Assembly (NCBI RefSeq): GCF_030410395.1
Contig: NZ_JAUHHF010000002.1
Location: 186,001 to 250,000 of the forward strand
DNA from: Zwartia panacis
GTDB taxonomy: Bacteria; Pseudomonadota; Gammaproteobacteria; Burkholderiales; Burkholderiaceae_B
Direction of reading: 5' to 3'
DNA: 64,000 nt
Shown piece by piece: positions 18,467-27,756 of the stretch; within the stretch, counting starts at the first letter, position 1; every line of letters starts with the position of its first letter. Made by a program: the position numbers and the translations under genes. The notes beneath the pieces were generated by a model. That model searched no databases. It was given only the letters and a program-made list of their open reading frames with translations, and was not told the origin of the DNA.

Positions 18467-19627
18467 ATGCCCCACGGCCAACCCGCCACCAGCAGTTCAC
18501 CTCCAATGATTTCATGGGTCGCCGGTGAGCAAACGCTCACCTCATCTTGGCGGTCTGAAAACGGCTGGGCACCTCCAAAGAGAACCGTCTTGGCCGACGA
18601 CACGCTGAGCGCTGACAGTGCTTACAGACTCGCCAGCGAAGGGGTCGGCCTGATCTGGACGGGTGATTTTCAAAACGCCAAACAGCTACTGCATGCGCTG
18701 GCTCGACGGACTGCCAAACGCCGCACCAAATACCTAGACCTGCCGTACCCGGAACGTTTCCACCAAGTCAGGCTGGCCCGCGCGCAACGCGCCCGCACCC
18801 TGGGCATGCTGTGCCTGCCTGTTGATCCCCATCACGTGCTCAAACACCGTCGCGCCCCCGATGTGAAAGCGGCCTGCCTGGCCGCCCACGGCGACACCAA
18901 CAACAGCTATGTACTGCCTCTGACCGAACTGCTGGGTCTCATCAGCGCCTACGAATGGCGCAAAAACGGCATTGAGATTCCGGCATTGGGTACCCGCATT
19001 CACGCTCATTACGGAGTGTTTGCCCCAACGCGCTCCGAATATCTGGAGCTCATCGCACAAGCCCCTTTACCGCAAGGTCCAGGGATGCTTGGGCATGCTT
19101 TTGATATTGGGACAGGCACGGGCGTCATCGCGGCGCTGTTACTTCAACGCGGCCTCACCCACGTGACTGCCACCGACACACAAGTGCGCGCACTCGACTG
19201 CGCCCGAGAAAACATCGAGCGACTAGGATTGTCCTCAGGCGTGACATTCAAGCAAACGGATTTGTTTCCCGAAGGACAGGCAGATCTGATCGTGTGTAAT
19301 CCGCCATGGCTGCCGGGCCGGCCGTCGTCCGGGTTGGAACATGCGATCTACGATCAAGATCAGCATATGCTCAATGGCTTTTTAGAAGGTCTGCGAGCAC
19401 ATCTCACCCCGCAAGGCGAAGGCTGGCTGATTTTGTCAGACCTCGCAGAGCATTTGGGTTTACGCACGAGAGAAGAATTACTGGACAAGATCAACGCCGG
19501 CGGGCTCCGGGTAAAGGAACGTCTGGATATCCGCCCAACGCATGCCAAAGCTAAAGACGACGACGATCCACTCGCCGATGCGCGTCGCCTGGAAACCACT
19601 TCGCTGTGGCGCCTGCGCGCCGCTTAA
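18467..19627 (+). CDS. Class I SAM-dependent methyltransferase with N-terminal extension
   Basis: A 386-residue protein whose C-terminal half (about 200-386) is a HemK/RlmG-like methyltransferase. Motif I is [15 protein letters not shown] near 208 and the catalytic NPPW is near 277, which implies methylation of an exocyclic nitrogen or a glutamine amide. The N-terminal 200 residues resemble the accessory region of rRNA or protein N-methyltransferases but I cannot name them. It is divergent from fba and its end overlaps the end of mogA by 4 bp. The substrate is unknown. Confidence 0.75.
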   Translation: MPHGQPATSSSPPMISWVAGEQTLTSSWRSENGWAPPKRTVLADDTLSADSAYRLASEGVGLIWTGDFQNAKQLLHALARRTAKRRTKYLDLPYPERFHQVRLARAQRARTLGMLCLPVDPHHVLKHRRAPDVKAACLAAHGDTNNSYVLPLTELLGLISAYEWRKNGIEIPALGTRIHAHYGVFAPTRSEYLELIAQAPLPQGPGMLGHAFDIGTGTGVIAALLLQRGLTHVTATDTQVRALDCARENIERLGLSSGVTFKQTDLFPEGQADLIVCNPPWLPGRPSSGLEHAIYDQDQHMLNGFLEGLRAHLTPQGEGWLILSDLAEHLGLRTREELLDKINAGGLRVKERLDIRPTHAKAKDDDDPLADARRLETTSLWRLRAA

Positions 19628-20247
19628 GCCGCAGGTGGTCGGCGGGCGGACTTCGGTCTGAATGCCTTGACCACAGCATCGTTGGTCTCGATATACGGAC
19701 CACCAATCAGGTCGATGCAATACGGTACCGCGGCGAAGATGCCTGATGCGACCACGCTACCATCCTCACGCTTGAGCCCCTCGAGTGTTTCACTGATTGC
19801 TTTAGGCTGACCAGGCAAATTAATGATCAGCGCTGCGTGATCGTCCGTCTCTCTGAGCACAGCGACCTGGCGAGACAAAATCGCCGTGGGTACAAACTGT
19901 AAACTGATCTGTCGCATCTGCTCACCAAAACCTGGCATCTCGCGCGTCGCGACCGTTATGGTCGCTTCAGGCGTCACATCGCGACGAGCAGGTCCTGTGC
20001 CGCCTGTCGTCAGCACCAAATGACAGCGCTCCACATCAACCAACTCGACTAACGCAGCTGAAATCATGGGTGCGTCATCCTGAATCAAACGCGTGACAAA
20101 TTCGATCGGAGTCGTGACGGCCTTTTCCAGCCAGGCTTGCAAGGCAGGGATTCCCTGGTCCTCGTAGACACCTTTAGACGCGCGATCTGAAACGGAAACA
20201 AGCCCGATGCGTATCGTATCGGGATGGCGACTCGTACTGGCATTCAT
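19624..20247 (-). CDS. mogA: Molybdopterin adenylyltransferase, MogA type
   Basis: Adenylylates molybdopterin before molybdate insertion. It is 207 residues. TTGGTGPARRDVTPEAT near 80 is the MogA-type active-site segment, and INLPGQPKAISETL near 145 completes the MPT-binding fold. It overlaps the end of cbpM by 4 bp (ATGA), an unexpected coupling of cofactor synthesis to a chaperone operon. No other molybdenum cofactor gene is in the window. Confidence 0.9.
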   Translation of the reverse strand: MNASTSRHPDTIRIGLVSVSDRASKGVYEDQGIPALQAWLEKAVTTPIEFVTRLIQDDAPMISAALVELVDVERCHLVLTTGGTGPARRDVTPEATITVATREMPGFGEQMRQISLQFVPTAILSRQVAVLRETDDHAALIINLPGQPKAISETLEGLKREDGSVVASGIFAAVPYCIDLIGGPYIETNDAVVKAFRPKSARRPPAA

Positions 20248-20570
20248 TTTTGGTACACCTCGAGCTGCGCTCTCAACTCTCTGACTTCATTCATTAAATC
20301 AACCATCAGCGCGGCAGCATCCAGATTGACGTCAAAATCCCGCTGCACGCGCGCGATCTGACGGGCACGCGCAGCGGCGGCGCTTGCGAACAACCACTCC
20401 TCGGGGGAGGTCTCAGTCACAACCACATTTCGTTCAACGCACACCAGACCTTCGCGGACCAGAGTCACCACCCAGTCGCTGTGCTGCTCGCAGAAACAGG
20501 CCATTTCATGCAGAGAAAGGGGCGCTCCGTCGTCCACCATCACCGCCGAATAAATCGTCACCGAACTCAT
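20244..20570 (-). CDS. cbpM: CbpM-like chaperone modulator
   Basis: A 108-residue protein of the CbpM family, small MerR-like regulators that bind the J-domain of CbpA and inhibit its cochaperone and DNA-binding activity. The N-terminal part (to about 65) has the winged-helix-like VREGLVCVERNVV segment and the C-terminal part has a helical MVDLMNEVRELRAQLEVY tail, likely a coiled coil. It overlaps cbpA by 4 bp, the arrangement expected for a dedicated modulator. Confidence 0.85.
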   Translation of the reverse strand: MSSVTIYSAVMVDDGAPLSLHEMACFCEQHSDWVVTLVREGLVCVERNVVVTETSPEEWLFASAAAARARQIARVQRDFDVNLDAAALMVDLMNEVRELRAQLEVYQK

Positions 20571-21532
20571 CCTTGTACTCCCAAATGACGACGCGGATTA
20601 AACGGCGCGGCCTTGGCCAACGCCTGATAGGCAGCCTTGGCCGCATCCGATGTCGCAGGTGGCCACACCACATCCAAGACAAGATACAAATCCCCTGCCG
20701 GCTCGCCTGGCAAGCCCTTGCCTCGCAGTCTGAGCTTGCTGCCAGGCTGACTGCCGGCGGCAATACTCACCTCGACCTCGCCTTGTAAAGTCGGCACACG
20801 CACCTGGCCACCGCACGCGGCTTCCCATGGAGCAACGGGCAGTTTCATGGTCAAGTCCCGTCCCTGCACCTGATAAATCGGATGGGGCGCAAAATGCACC
20901 GTCAAAAACAAGTCTCCCGGCGGTCCGCCTGCCTCGCCAGGCATGCCCTGGCCAGACAAACGGATCATCTGTCCTGCGCGCACGCCGACAGGGATCTTGA
21001 CGCTCAACGTGCGGTTGACAAGTTGTGGGCGACCCTGGGCATCGATCTGGACCGAACGCAGGCCAAGCTCGCGCGTCGCGCCATGCAAGGAGTCTTCGAG
21101 CGAGATTTCGATATCCGCGTGGTGATCTTCACCTTTGTAAGGTTGTGCGCCAGCCTGACGCGAATCAGCACCCTGGCTGCGGCGCTGTCGCTCCGCTTGC
21201 TTGAACAAGCTGGATAAGAAATCTTGAAAATCCGCATCCCCAGGGGCATGACCATCGGCCCCCGAAAACTCGAAACCACGATCCCAGCCCGGCCCAGGTG
21301 CCCCACCCCCGGAGGATACATTCAACCTAAGCTGGTCATAGGCCGCACGCTTTTCCTCGTCGCGCAGGACGTCATTGGCTTCGTTGACCTCGCGCATGCG
21401 GGTTTCAGCGTCTTTTTCCTTGCTGACATCGGGATGGTATTTACGGGCAAGCCTGCGATAGGCTTTGCGGATGTCATCCTGCGAAGCCTCTGGCGTTAAC
21501 TCAAGAATTTTGTAATAGTCTTTGAATTCCAT
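20567..21532 (-). CDS. cbpA: DnaJ-class cochaperone / curved DNA-binding protein
   Basis: A 321-residue DnaJ-type cochaperone that stimulates DnaK and can bind curved DNA. The J-domain occupies about 3-70 with the HPD motif at 33-35, followed by a Gly-rich and Ala/Gln-rich linker, then the two beta-barrel substrate domains (about 135-300: LRSVQIDAQG, SVKIPVGVRAGQMIRL, GDLYLVL). There is no zinc-finger CxxCxGxG region, which distinguishes it from DnaJ. It is the first gene of cbpA-cbpM-mogA and has a sigma-32-like promoter about 50-70 bp upstream. Confidence 0.93.
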   Translation of the reverse strand: MEFKDYYKILELTPEASQDDIRKAYRRLARKYHPDVSKEKDAETRMREVNEANDVLRDEEKRAAYDQLRLNVSSGGGAPGPGWDRGFEFSGADGHAPGDADFQDFLSSLFKQAERQRRSQGADSRQAGAQPYKGEDHHADIEISLEDSLHGATRELGLRSVQIDAQGRPQLVNRTLSVKIPVGVRAGQMIRLSGQGMPGEAGGPPGDLFLTVHFAPHPIYQVQGRDLTMKLPVAPWEAACGGQVRVPTLQGEVEVSIAAGSQPGSKLRLRGKGLPGEPAGDLYLVLDVVWPPATSDAAKAAYQALAKAAPFNPRRHLGVQG

Positions 21533-21577
21533 GTGTGTGGCCGCAAAAAATGCGCCAAAAAGGTGGATATGCCTTCA

Positions 21578-21606
21578 CAATGGGGCCAAATTCGCAAAAA
21601 TACAAG
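21578..21606 (-). promoter_or_regulatory. Sigma-32-like promoter of cbpA
   Basis: On the minus strand CTTGTAT (-35, 21606-21600) is followed after 14 bases by CCCCATTG (-10, 21585-21578). The heat-shock consensus is CTTGAAA and CCCCATNT with a spacer of 13-17, so the -10 box is almost perfect. The predicted transcription start is about 40 bp before the cbpA ATG. A DnaJ-family gene under sigma-32 control is biologically expected. Confidence 0.55.
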
Positions 21607-21626
21607 TCCAACTTTCGTAAAACCTG

Positions 21627-21956
21627 ATGCAAATCGATCATATTCCCTTTGGCACGACAGACTGGTCCACCATCCCTGCGACCGAACATCCCGGCACAAC
21701 CGGCAAAGCGTTTTGGCGCACCCGGCAATTCGGCAGCATTCGGGTCAGAATGGTCGAGTACACACCCGGCTATCTTGCCGATCATTGGTGTGAGAAGGGC
21801 CATATTCTGCTCTGTCTGAGTGGGTCACTGCGAACCGAACTCAAGGATGGTCGTGTCTTCGACTTGAAACCCGGTATGAGCTACCAGGTCGCGGATGGTG
21901 CAGAACCGCACCAGTCCTCGACTCAGACTGGCGCGACGCTGTTTATTGTGGATTGA
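21627..21956 (+). CDS. Small cupin-fold protein (DHCW-motif-like)
   Basis: A 109-residue single-domain cupin. [18 protein letters not shown] near 51-68 carries the metal-binding His residues of cupin motif 1 and resembles the DHCW cupin family, here with the order DHWC. The second cupin motif region is [17 protein letters not shown] near 82-98. Family function is unknown. It is divergent from cbpA and its 3' end overlaps the convergent pgk by 14 bp. Confidence 0.75.
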   Translation: MQIDHIPFGTTDWSTIPATEHPGTTGKAFWRTRQFGSIRVRMVEYTPGYLADHWCEKGHILLCLSGSLRTELKDGRVFDLKPGMSYQVADGAEPHQSSTQTGATLFIVD

Positions 21957-23145
21957 CCGCGCGCTTTTGCAAAATATCCACAGCAGGCAGAGTTTTCCCC
22001 TCGAGGAACTCAAGGAAAGCACCGCCACCCGTTGAGATATAGCCGACCTTGTCGGTGATCCCAAACTTGGCTATCGCGGCAAGCGTGTCGCCGCCACCAG
22101 CGATTGAAAAACCAGCTGAATCGGCGATTGCGCGTGACACAGACTCTGTGCCTTTGGCAAAGGCTTCGATTTCAAACACACCAACTGGACCGTTCCAGAC
22201 AATCGTACCGGCATTTTTCAAAATCTCTGCGAGTTGCGCGGAGGTTTGAGGACCAATATCCAGAATCAGATCATCCGCCTCGACATCTTTCGCGGACTTA
22301 GTCGTGGCCTTGGCTTGTGCTGAAAACTCTTTGGCGCAAACAACATCCACCGGAATCGGCACCGCTGCGCCGCGCGCCTGCATTTTTTGCATGACCGCGA
22401 GCGCCTGATCAACCTGATCGGGCTCGGCAAGAGACTTGCCGATGGGCAAACCTGCGGCGAGCATGAACGTGTTGGCAATCCCCCCACCCACGATCAGCTG
22501 ATCGACTTTGTCAGCCAGCGACTGCAAGATGGAAAGCTTGGTTGAAACTTTGGAACCCCCAACAATCGCCACCAATGGGCGCTTGGGTGCCAACAGGGCG
22601 CGACCTAAAGCTTCGAGTTCGGCCTGCAACAAAGGTCCCGCACACGCGACTGCCGCGAACTGCGCCATGCCATGCGTGGTCGCTTCGGCACGGTGCGCGG
22701 TGCCAAAAGCGTCGTTGACATACACGTCGCACAACGCCGCCATTTTTTTGGAGAGTTCTGGATCGTTTTTCTTTTCGCCCTTGTTCACACGGCAGTTTTC
22801 AAGCAAAACAACTTGTCCAGGAGCAACTGAAACACCGTCCACCCAATTTTGTACGAGCTGTACGGGCATCCCCAACAATTCGGAGAGTCGCTTGGCAATC
22901 GGTGCCAGCGAATCTTCTGTTGTCAGCGTGCCTTCAGTCGGACGCCCCAGATGCGAGGTCACCATCACGGCAGCGCCGGCATCGAGCGCCAGGCGAATGC
23001 CGGGCACGGATGCGCGAATCCGCGTGTCTTCAGTGATGTGGCCTGCGTCATCAAAAGGAACATTCAGATCAGCGCGAATAAAGACGCGCTGGCCTTTCAG
23101 TTTGCCGGCTTGAGCGAGTGCAGAAAGAGTGTGAACGGTGGTCAT
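21943..23145 (-). CDS. pgk: Phosphoglycerate kinase
   Basis: Transfers phosphate between 1,3-bisphosphoglycerate and ADP in glycolysis and gluconeogenesis. It is 400 residues. The N-terminal [16 protein letters not shown] near 20, SHLGRP near 64, GGSKVSTKL near 200, WNGPVGVFE near 325 and the GGGDTLAA and STGGGA segments near 355-380 are all typical. It follows gap by 23 bp. Unlike the arrangement I expect in related genomes, no pyruvate kinase gene follows; the cupin and the cbpA operon lie there instead. Confidence 0.97.
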   Translation of the reverse strand: MTTVHTLSALAQAGKLKGQRVFIRADLNVPFDDAGHITEDTRIRASVPGIRLALDAGAAVMVTSHLGRPTEGTLTTEDSLAPIAKRLSELLGMPVQLVQNWVDGVSVAPGQVVLLENCRVNKGEKKNDPELSKKMAALCDVYVNDAFGTAHRAEATTHGMAQFAAVACAGPLLQAELEALGRALLAPKRPLVAIVGGSKVSTKLSILQSLADKVDQLIVGGGIANTFMLAAGLPIGKSLAEPDQVDQALAVMQKMQARGAAVPIPVDVVCAKEFSAQAKATTKSAKDVEADDLILDIGPQTSAQLAEILKNAGTIVWNGPVGVFEIEAFAKGTESVSRAIADSAGFSIAGGGDTLAAIAKFGITDKVGYISTGGGAFLEFLEGKTLPAVDILQKRAVNPQ

Positions 23146-23168
23146 GATCAGCTTATTTTTACAGGCAA

Positions 23169-24194
<1,026 letters not shown>

Positions 24195-24210
24195 CTAAAG
24201 TTTGGAAAAT

Positions 24211-26256
24211 TTATAAAACGTTCTTGACTGCCTGCGCAACTTTTTCCGCAGTCAGTCCGAAATGCTTGAACAACGCGCCAGCAGGTGCCGACTCGCCGTA
24301 CGTATCAATACCCACTACTGCACCTTCCAGTCCGACATACTTATGCCAGAAGGCTGTGACGCCAGCCTCGACTGCCACGCGTGGCATGCCCTTGGGTAAA
24401 ACCGAAGCGCGCCAGGCAGCGTCCTGTTTGTCAAACACATCTGTGCTCGGCATGGAAACCACACGCACGGCGATGCCTTCTGCCGCCAGGAGTTTTTGTG
24501 CTTCGATGGCAAGAGCGACCTCCGAGCCGGTGGCGATAATCGCCGCCCGCGCACCCTCTGCGTCTTGCAGCACATAGCCGCCGCGAGAGACCTGCTTAAG
24601 TGTCTCAGCGCTGCGAGGCACGAAAGGAAGATTTTGTCTGGACAACAACAATGCAGTCGGTCCACCCGCATGGACATCCATGCCTATGCTGCTTGGGCGC
24701 TCGACAGCGGCCAACCAAGCGGCCATCGTCTCGACTGTGTCGCAGGGACGCCAGACAGACAGGTTGGGGATCAAACGCAAACTGCTCGCATGTTCGATCG
24801 ACTGGTGCGTCGGTCCATCCTCACCTAAACCAATGGAATCATGGGTAAAAACATGGACCACGCGCTGCTTCATTAGCGCGGCCATACGCAAGGCATTACG
24901 CGAATAATCCGAGAAGGTCAGGAAGGTTCCACCAAATGGCAGGTAACCGCCATGCAGCGCCATACCATTCATGATCGCAGCCATGCCGAACTCGCGGACA
25001 CCGTAATTGATATGGCGACCAAACTGAATACCATTGGCTCCGGCACGTACTGCCGCCACACCTTTCCAGTCGGTAAAGTTCGAACCCGTTAGATCGGCCG
25101 ATCCGCCAAGCATTTCGGGCAAGATCTTGACCAGAGCGGTAATCGCTTGCTGAGAAGCTTTACGCGATGCGACAGTCTCGGCTTTTTCGTTAGTGGCCAC
25201 GAGCAATTTTTGAGCGGTCGCTGCAAAGTTGGCAGGCAACGCACCTTTCATGCGACGCGTAAATTCAGCGGCTTCAGTGGGGAATTTAGCAGCATAGGCA
25301 TCGAAGGTTTTTTGCCAAGCAGCTTGAGCCTGAGCACCCGTGGCGCGTTGATCCCAGCCCGCATAGACGGCCTGAGGAATCTCGAAGGGGGCATGGGACC
25401 AGCCGATCGCGGCACGCGTGGCAGCGATTTCGTCAGCACCGAGTGGTGCACCATGTACTTTGTCAGTACCCGCAACAGTTGGGGCGCCCTGACCGATCAC
25501 CGTGCGACAAATGACAAGCGTGGGACGACCATGCTGTGCACCGAGCTTGCGAGCCTCTGCCAACGCAGTATTGACAGCCTCGACATCATGGCCATCGGCC
25601 ACACGCACAACATTCCAGCCATAGGCCTCAAAACGCTTGGCGGTATCGTCGGCAAACCAGTTTTCCACTTTGCCATCGATTGAAATCCCGTTGTCGTCGT
25701 ACAGCACAACCAGCTTCGACAAGCGTAACGTACCCGCCAGAGAACACACCTCGTGCGAGATGCCTTCCATCAAACAACCATCACCGACAAACGCATACGT
25801 GTGGTGGTCGACAATCGTATGGCCGGGACGATTGAATTCCGCAGCGAGCAAGGACTCAGACAATGCCATACCTACCGCATTGGCCAGGCCCTGGCCCAGA
25901 GGACCAGTGGTGGTCTCCACACCCGGGGTGATACCGACCTCGGGATGACCTGGCGTCTTGGAGTGCAGCTGACGAAACTTGCGTAGCTCTTCCATGGGCA
26001 GGTCGTAGCCCGTCAAGTGAAGTAAAGCGTAAATCAGCATTGAACCGTGACCGTTGGACAAAACAAAACGGTCGCGATTGGCCCACGCAGGATCGGCGGG
26101 ATTGTGACGCAAATGTCGGGTAAACAATGCTTCGGCCATCTCGGCCATCCCCATTGGGGCTCCGGGGTGACCCGAATTCGCTTGTTGTACGGCGTCCATA
26201 GCAAGGGCGCGGATGGCGTCTGCCAGTTTGATGGGGGCGGCGATAGTTGAGCTCAT
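24211..26256 (-). CDS. tkt: Transketolase
   Basis: ThDP-dependent ketol transfer between sugar phosphates in the pentose phosphate pathway. It is 681 residues with the three expected domains: an N-terminal ThDP-binding domain ([22 protein letters not shown] near 13, [13 protein letters not shown] near 156), a pyrimidine domain ([19 protein letters not shown] near 424) and a C-terminal domain. [16 protein letters not shown] near 479 is a signature segment. It is divergent from rsmE and leads into gap and pgk. Confidence 0.97.
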   Translation of the reverse strand: MSSTIAAPIKLADAIRALAMDAVQQANSGHPGAPMGMAEMAEALFTRHLRHNPADPAWANRDRFVLSNGHGSMLIYALLHLTGYDLPMEELRKFRQLHSKTPGHPEVGITPGVETTTGPLGQGLANAVGMALSESLLAAEFNRPGHTIVDHHTYAFVGDGCLMEGISHEVCSLAGTLRLSKLVVLYDDNGISIDGKVENWFADDTAKRFEAYGWNVVRVADGHDVEAVNTALAEARKLGAQHGRPTLVICRTVIGQGAPTVAGTDKVHGAPLGADEIAATRAAIGWSHAPFEIPQAVYAGWDQRATGAQAQAAWQKTFDAYAAKFPTEAAEFTRRMKGALPANFAATAQKLLVATNEKAETVASRKASQQAITALVKILPEMLGGSADLTGSNFTDWKGVAAVRAGANGIQFGRHINYGVREFGMAAIMNGMALHGGYLPFGGTFLTFSDYSRNALRMAALMKQRVVHVFTHDSIGLGEDGPTHQSIEHASSLRLIPNLSVWRPCDTVETMAAWLAAVERPSSIGMDVHAGGPTALLLSRQNLPFVPRSAETLKQVSRGGYVLQDAEGARAAIIATGSEVALAIEAQKLLAAEGIAVRVVSMPSTDVFDKQDAAWRASVLPKGMPRVAVEAGVTAFWHKYVGLEGAVVGIDTYGESAPAGALFKHFGLTAEKVAQAVKNVL

Positions 26257-26358
26257 GCGATGGTTCCCGGCCGGTCACTCACGGGATCAGAAAAATGGGT
26301 TACAAAACGTAGGAGTTTAGCACCCGTACATCCACCAAGACATCACCGAGCACCCTGC

Positions 26359-27099
26359 ATGGCTGACCCCCGCTTTTACTGCCCAGAGCCGATTTCACCC
26401 CGGCAAACGCTCATTCTCCCCCCTTCGGTCGCGCACCACGTCAGGGTCAGGCGGCTTGAGGCCGGATCCACCGTGATTTTGTTCGATGGCCGCGGTGGCG
26501 AACTGCCTGGAACCCTTGATTTTCAAGGGAAAATTGCCTCTGTCACGCTTGGCGACTTACATCCAAGGGAAAGTGAGCTCGCAGGCGAACTGTGCCTGTT
26601 TCAAGGACTGCCCACGGGTGACAAAATGGACTGGGTGATCGAAAAGGCAGTCGAACTTGGCGTCAACCGTATTGTCCCAATCAGTGCGCATCGCAGCATT
26701 CTCAAACTGTCAGGTCCGAGACTGGAAAAGCGTCTGGCCCACTGGGCAGGCATCATTGAATCCGCCTCCGAACAGTGCGGTCGCAATCGGCTGATGCAGA
26801 TTTCGCCTCCACAGTCGCTGGAGGAAGCCCTCAATGCGCGGACAATCGGCGAACGCTTGCTATGCGACCCCGCGGCCAGCGAAGACCTCGAAACCCGCCT
26901 CTCAAATCCGGTTTGTCAGGCGAAAACCCAGCGTGCATTAACTCTGCTGGTGGGTCCGGAGGGGGGATGGAGTCCACAGGAAATCCAGAGCTGCGAACGC
27001 AGCCAAGTGCATGCCATTCGCTTTGGTACCCGCGTATTACGCACCGAAACAGCGGGTCTGGCTTTAGTCGCCGCCGCGACGGCTTTGCTGCGCTGGTAG
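26359..27099 (+). CDS. rsmE: 16S rRNA (uracil-1498-N3)-methyltransferase
   Basis: Methylates N3 of U1498 in 16S rRNA. It is 246 residues from MADPRFYCPE; an in-frame upstream extension overlapping the tkt promoter region was not used. The N-terminal PUA-like domain has HHVRVRRL near 24 and the C-terminal SPOUT knot has LTLLVGPEGGWSPQEI near 195 and RVLRTETAGLA near 225. It converges with the barstar gene 12 bp downstream. Confidence 0.94.
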   Translation: MADPRFYCPEPISPRQTLILPPSVAHHVRVRRLEAGSTVILFDGRGGELPGTLDFQGKIASVTLGDLHPRESELAGELCLFQGLPTGDKMDWVIEKAVELGVNRIVPISAHRSILKLSGPRLEKRLAHWAGIIESASEQCGRNRLMQISPPQSLEEALNARTIGERLLCDPAASEDLETRLSNPVCQAKTQRALTLLVGPEGGWSPQEIQSCERSQVHAIRFGTRVLRTETAGLALVAAATALLRW

Positions 27100-27111
27100 A
27101 CTAGACAAACT

Positions 27112-27579
27112 TCAGGCTGGCTCATCGCTCCAGGCATTGACCTTGCCAGGCATAGCTTCGGGATGTTTGCCCGCGTGATGGATTCCGTAAATGAAGACCC
27201 GGTTGTTTTCACGGGCAAATTCAACTGCATCGTTCAAAACCTGCAAAAACTGCTCTCCATCTGTCACGATCGCGGGATCAGCGGAATGCAGATTATTGAG
27301 AATCAAAACGAAACCGCCTTCTTTTTGATCAAGAAGCGTATCGCACAGACAGTCGTATAACCCATCGAAGTCTGCGCCGAAAAACTGCGGATAGTCGACT
27401 GCTTTGACAATAGCTCGAAACACTGCCGAGCGACTGCGCGCTTTGTCGCAGTCCGCTTCGAACCATGCAAGCCCGGCGTCTTTGGCCGCAGCTGCGACCA
27501 CATCCAATCCACTTTGAGGATCAAAGTCTCCACCGCGCTTGATGAGTTGTCGCAGTTTTGGCTCAAGTGTCTTACCCAT
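27112..27579 (-). CDS. Barstar-family ribonuclease inhibitor-like protein
   Basis: A 155-residue protein whose central part (about 38-130) is a barstar domain: FRAIVKAVDYPQFFGADFDGLYDCLCD followed by FVLILNNLHSADP. Barstar in Bacillus covers the active site of the secreted RNase barnase. The FGADFDGLYDCL segment corresponds to the helix and loop that insert into barnase. No barnase-like gene is adjacent, so this is an orphan; barstar-like proteins are common as orphans in proteobacteria. Its promoter region carries a 9-bp inverted repeat just after the -10 box, which suggests repression. Confidence 0.82.
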   Translation of the reverse strand: MGKTLEPKLRQLIKRGGDFDPQSGLDVVAAAAKDAGLAWFEADCDKARSRSAVFRAIVKAVDYPQFFGADFDGLYDCLCDTLLDQKEGGFVLILNNLHSADPAIVTDGEQFLQVLNDAVEFARENNRVFIYGIHHAGKHPEAMPGKVNAWSDEPA

Positions 27580-27635
27580 ACCGATGGCTCCTTCAAGCAG
27601 GCCACTCTATTGGATCACTTCATCACAGCATCACC

Positions 27636-27667
27636 ACTGAACGAATTGTCTTAAATGATCGTTCAGT
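27636..27667 (-). promoter_or_regulatory. Inverted repeat operator before the barstar gene
   Basis: ACTGAACGA (27636-27644) and TCGTTCAGT (27659-27667) form perfect 9-bp arms separated by 14 bases. On the minus strand the repeat begins 1 base after a -10-like box, so a bound dimer would sit at the transcription start. Arm length and spacing fit a TetR-type or similar dimeric repressor. Used as a plus-strand hairpin it is followed by TTTT, but no plus-strand gene would need a terminator here. Confidence 0.5.
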
Positions 27668-27668
27668 T

Positions 27669-27697
27669 TTTATACTGGAAATATCGCAAACAGTCAC
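27669..27697 (-). promoter_or_regulatory. Sigma-70-like promoter of the barstar gene
   Basis: On the minus strand GTGACT (27697-27692) and TATAAA (27674-27669) are separated by 17 bases. The predicted transcript would start within the adjacent inverted repeat and have a leader of about 80 bases. Confidence 0.45.
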
Positions 27698-27756
27698 GAG
27701 AATAAAACTGTTATTTCAGACGAACGTGATGCGGTGCAAGAAAGATCATGAGCGCG

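Noticed and set aside
27646-27676. Plus-strand promoter-like TTGTCT and TATACT overlapping the barstar operator
   Set aside because: Spacing is 19 bases and no plus-strand gene lies downstream before the antisense end of maeB; the minus-strand promoter explains the region better.
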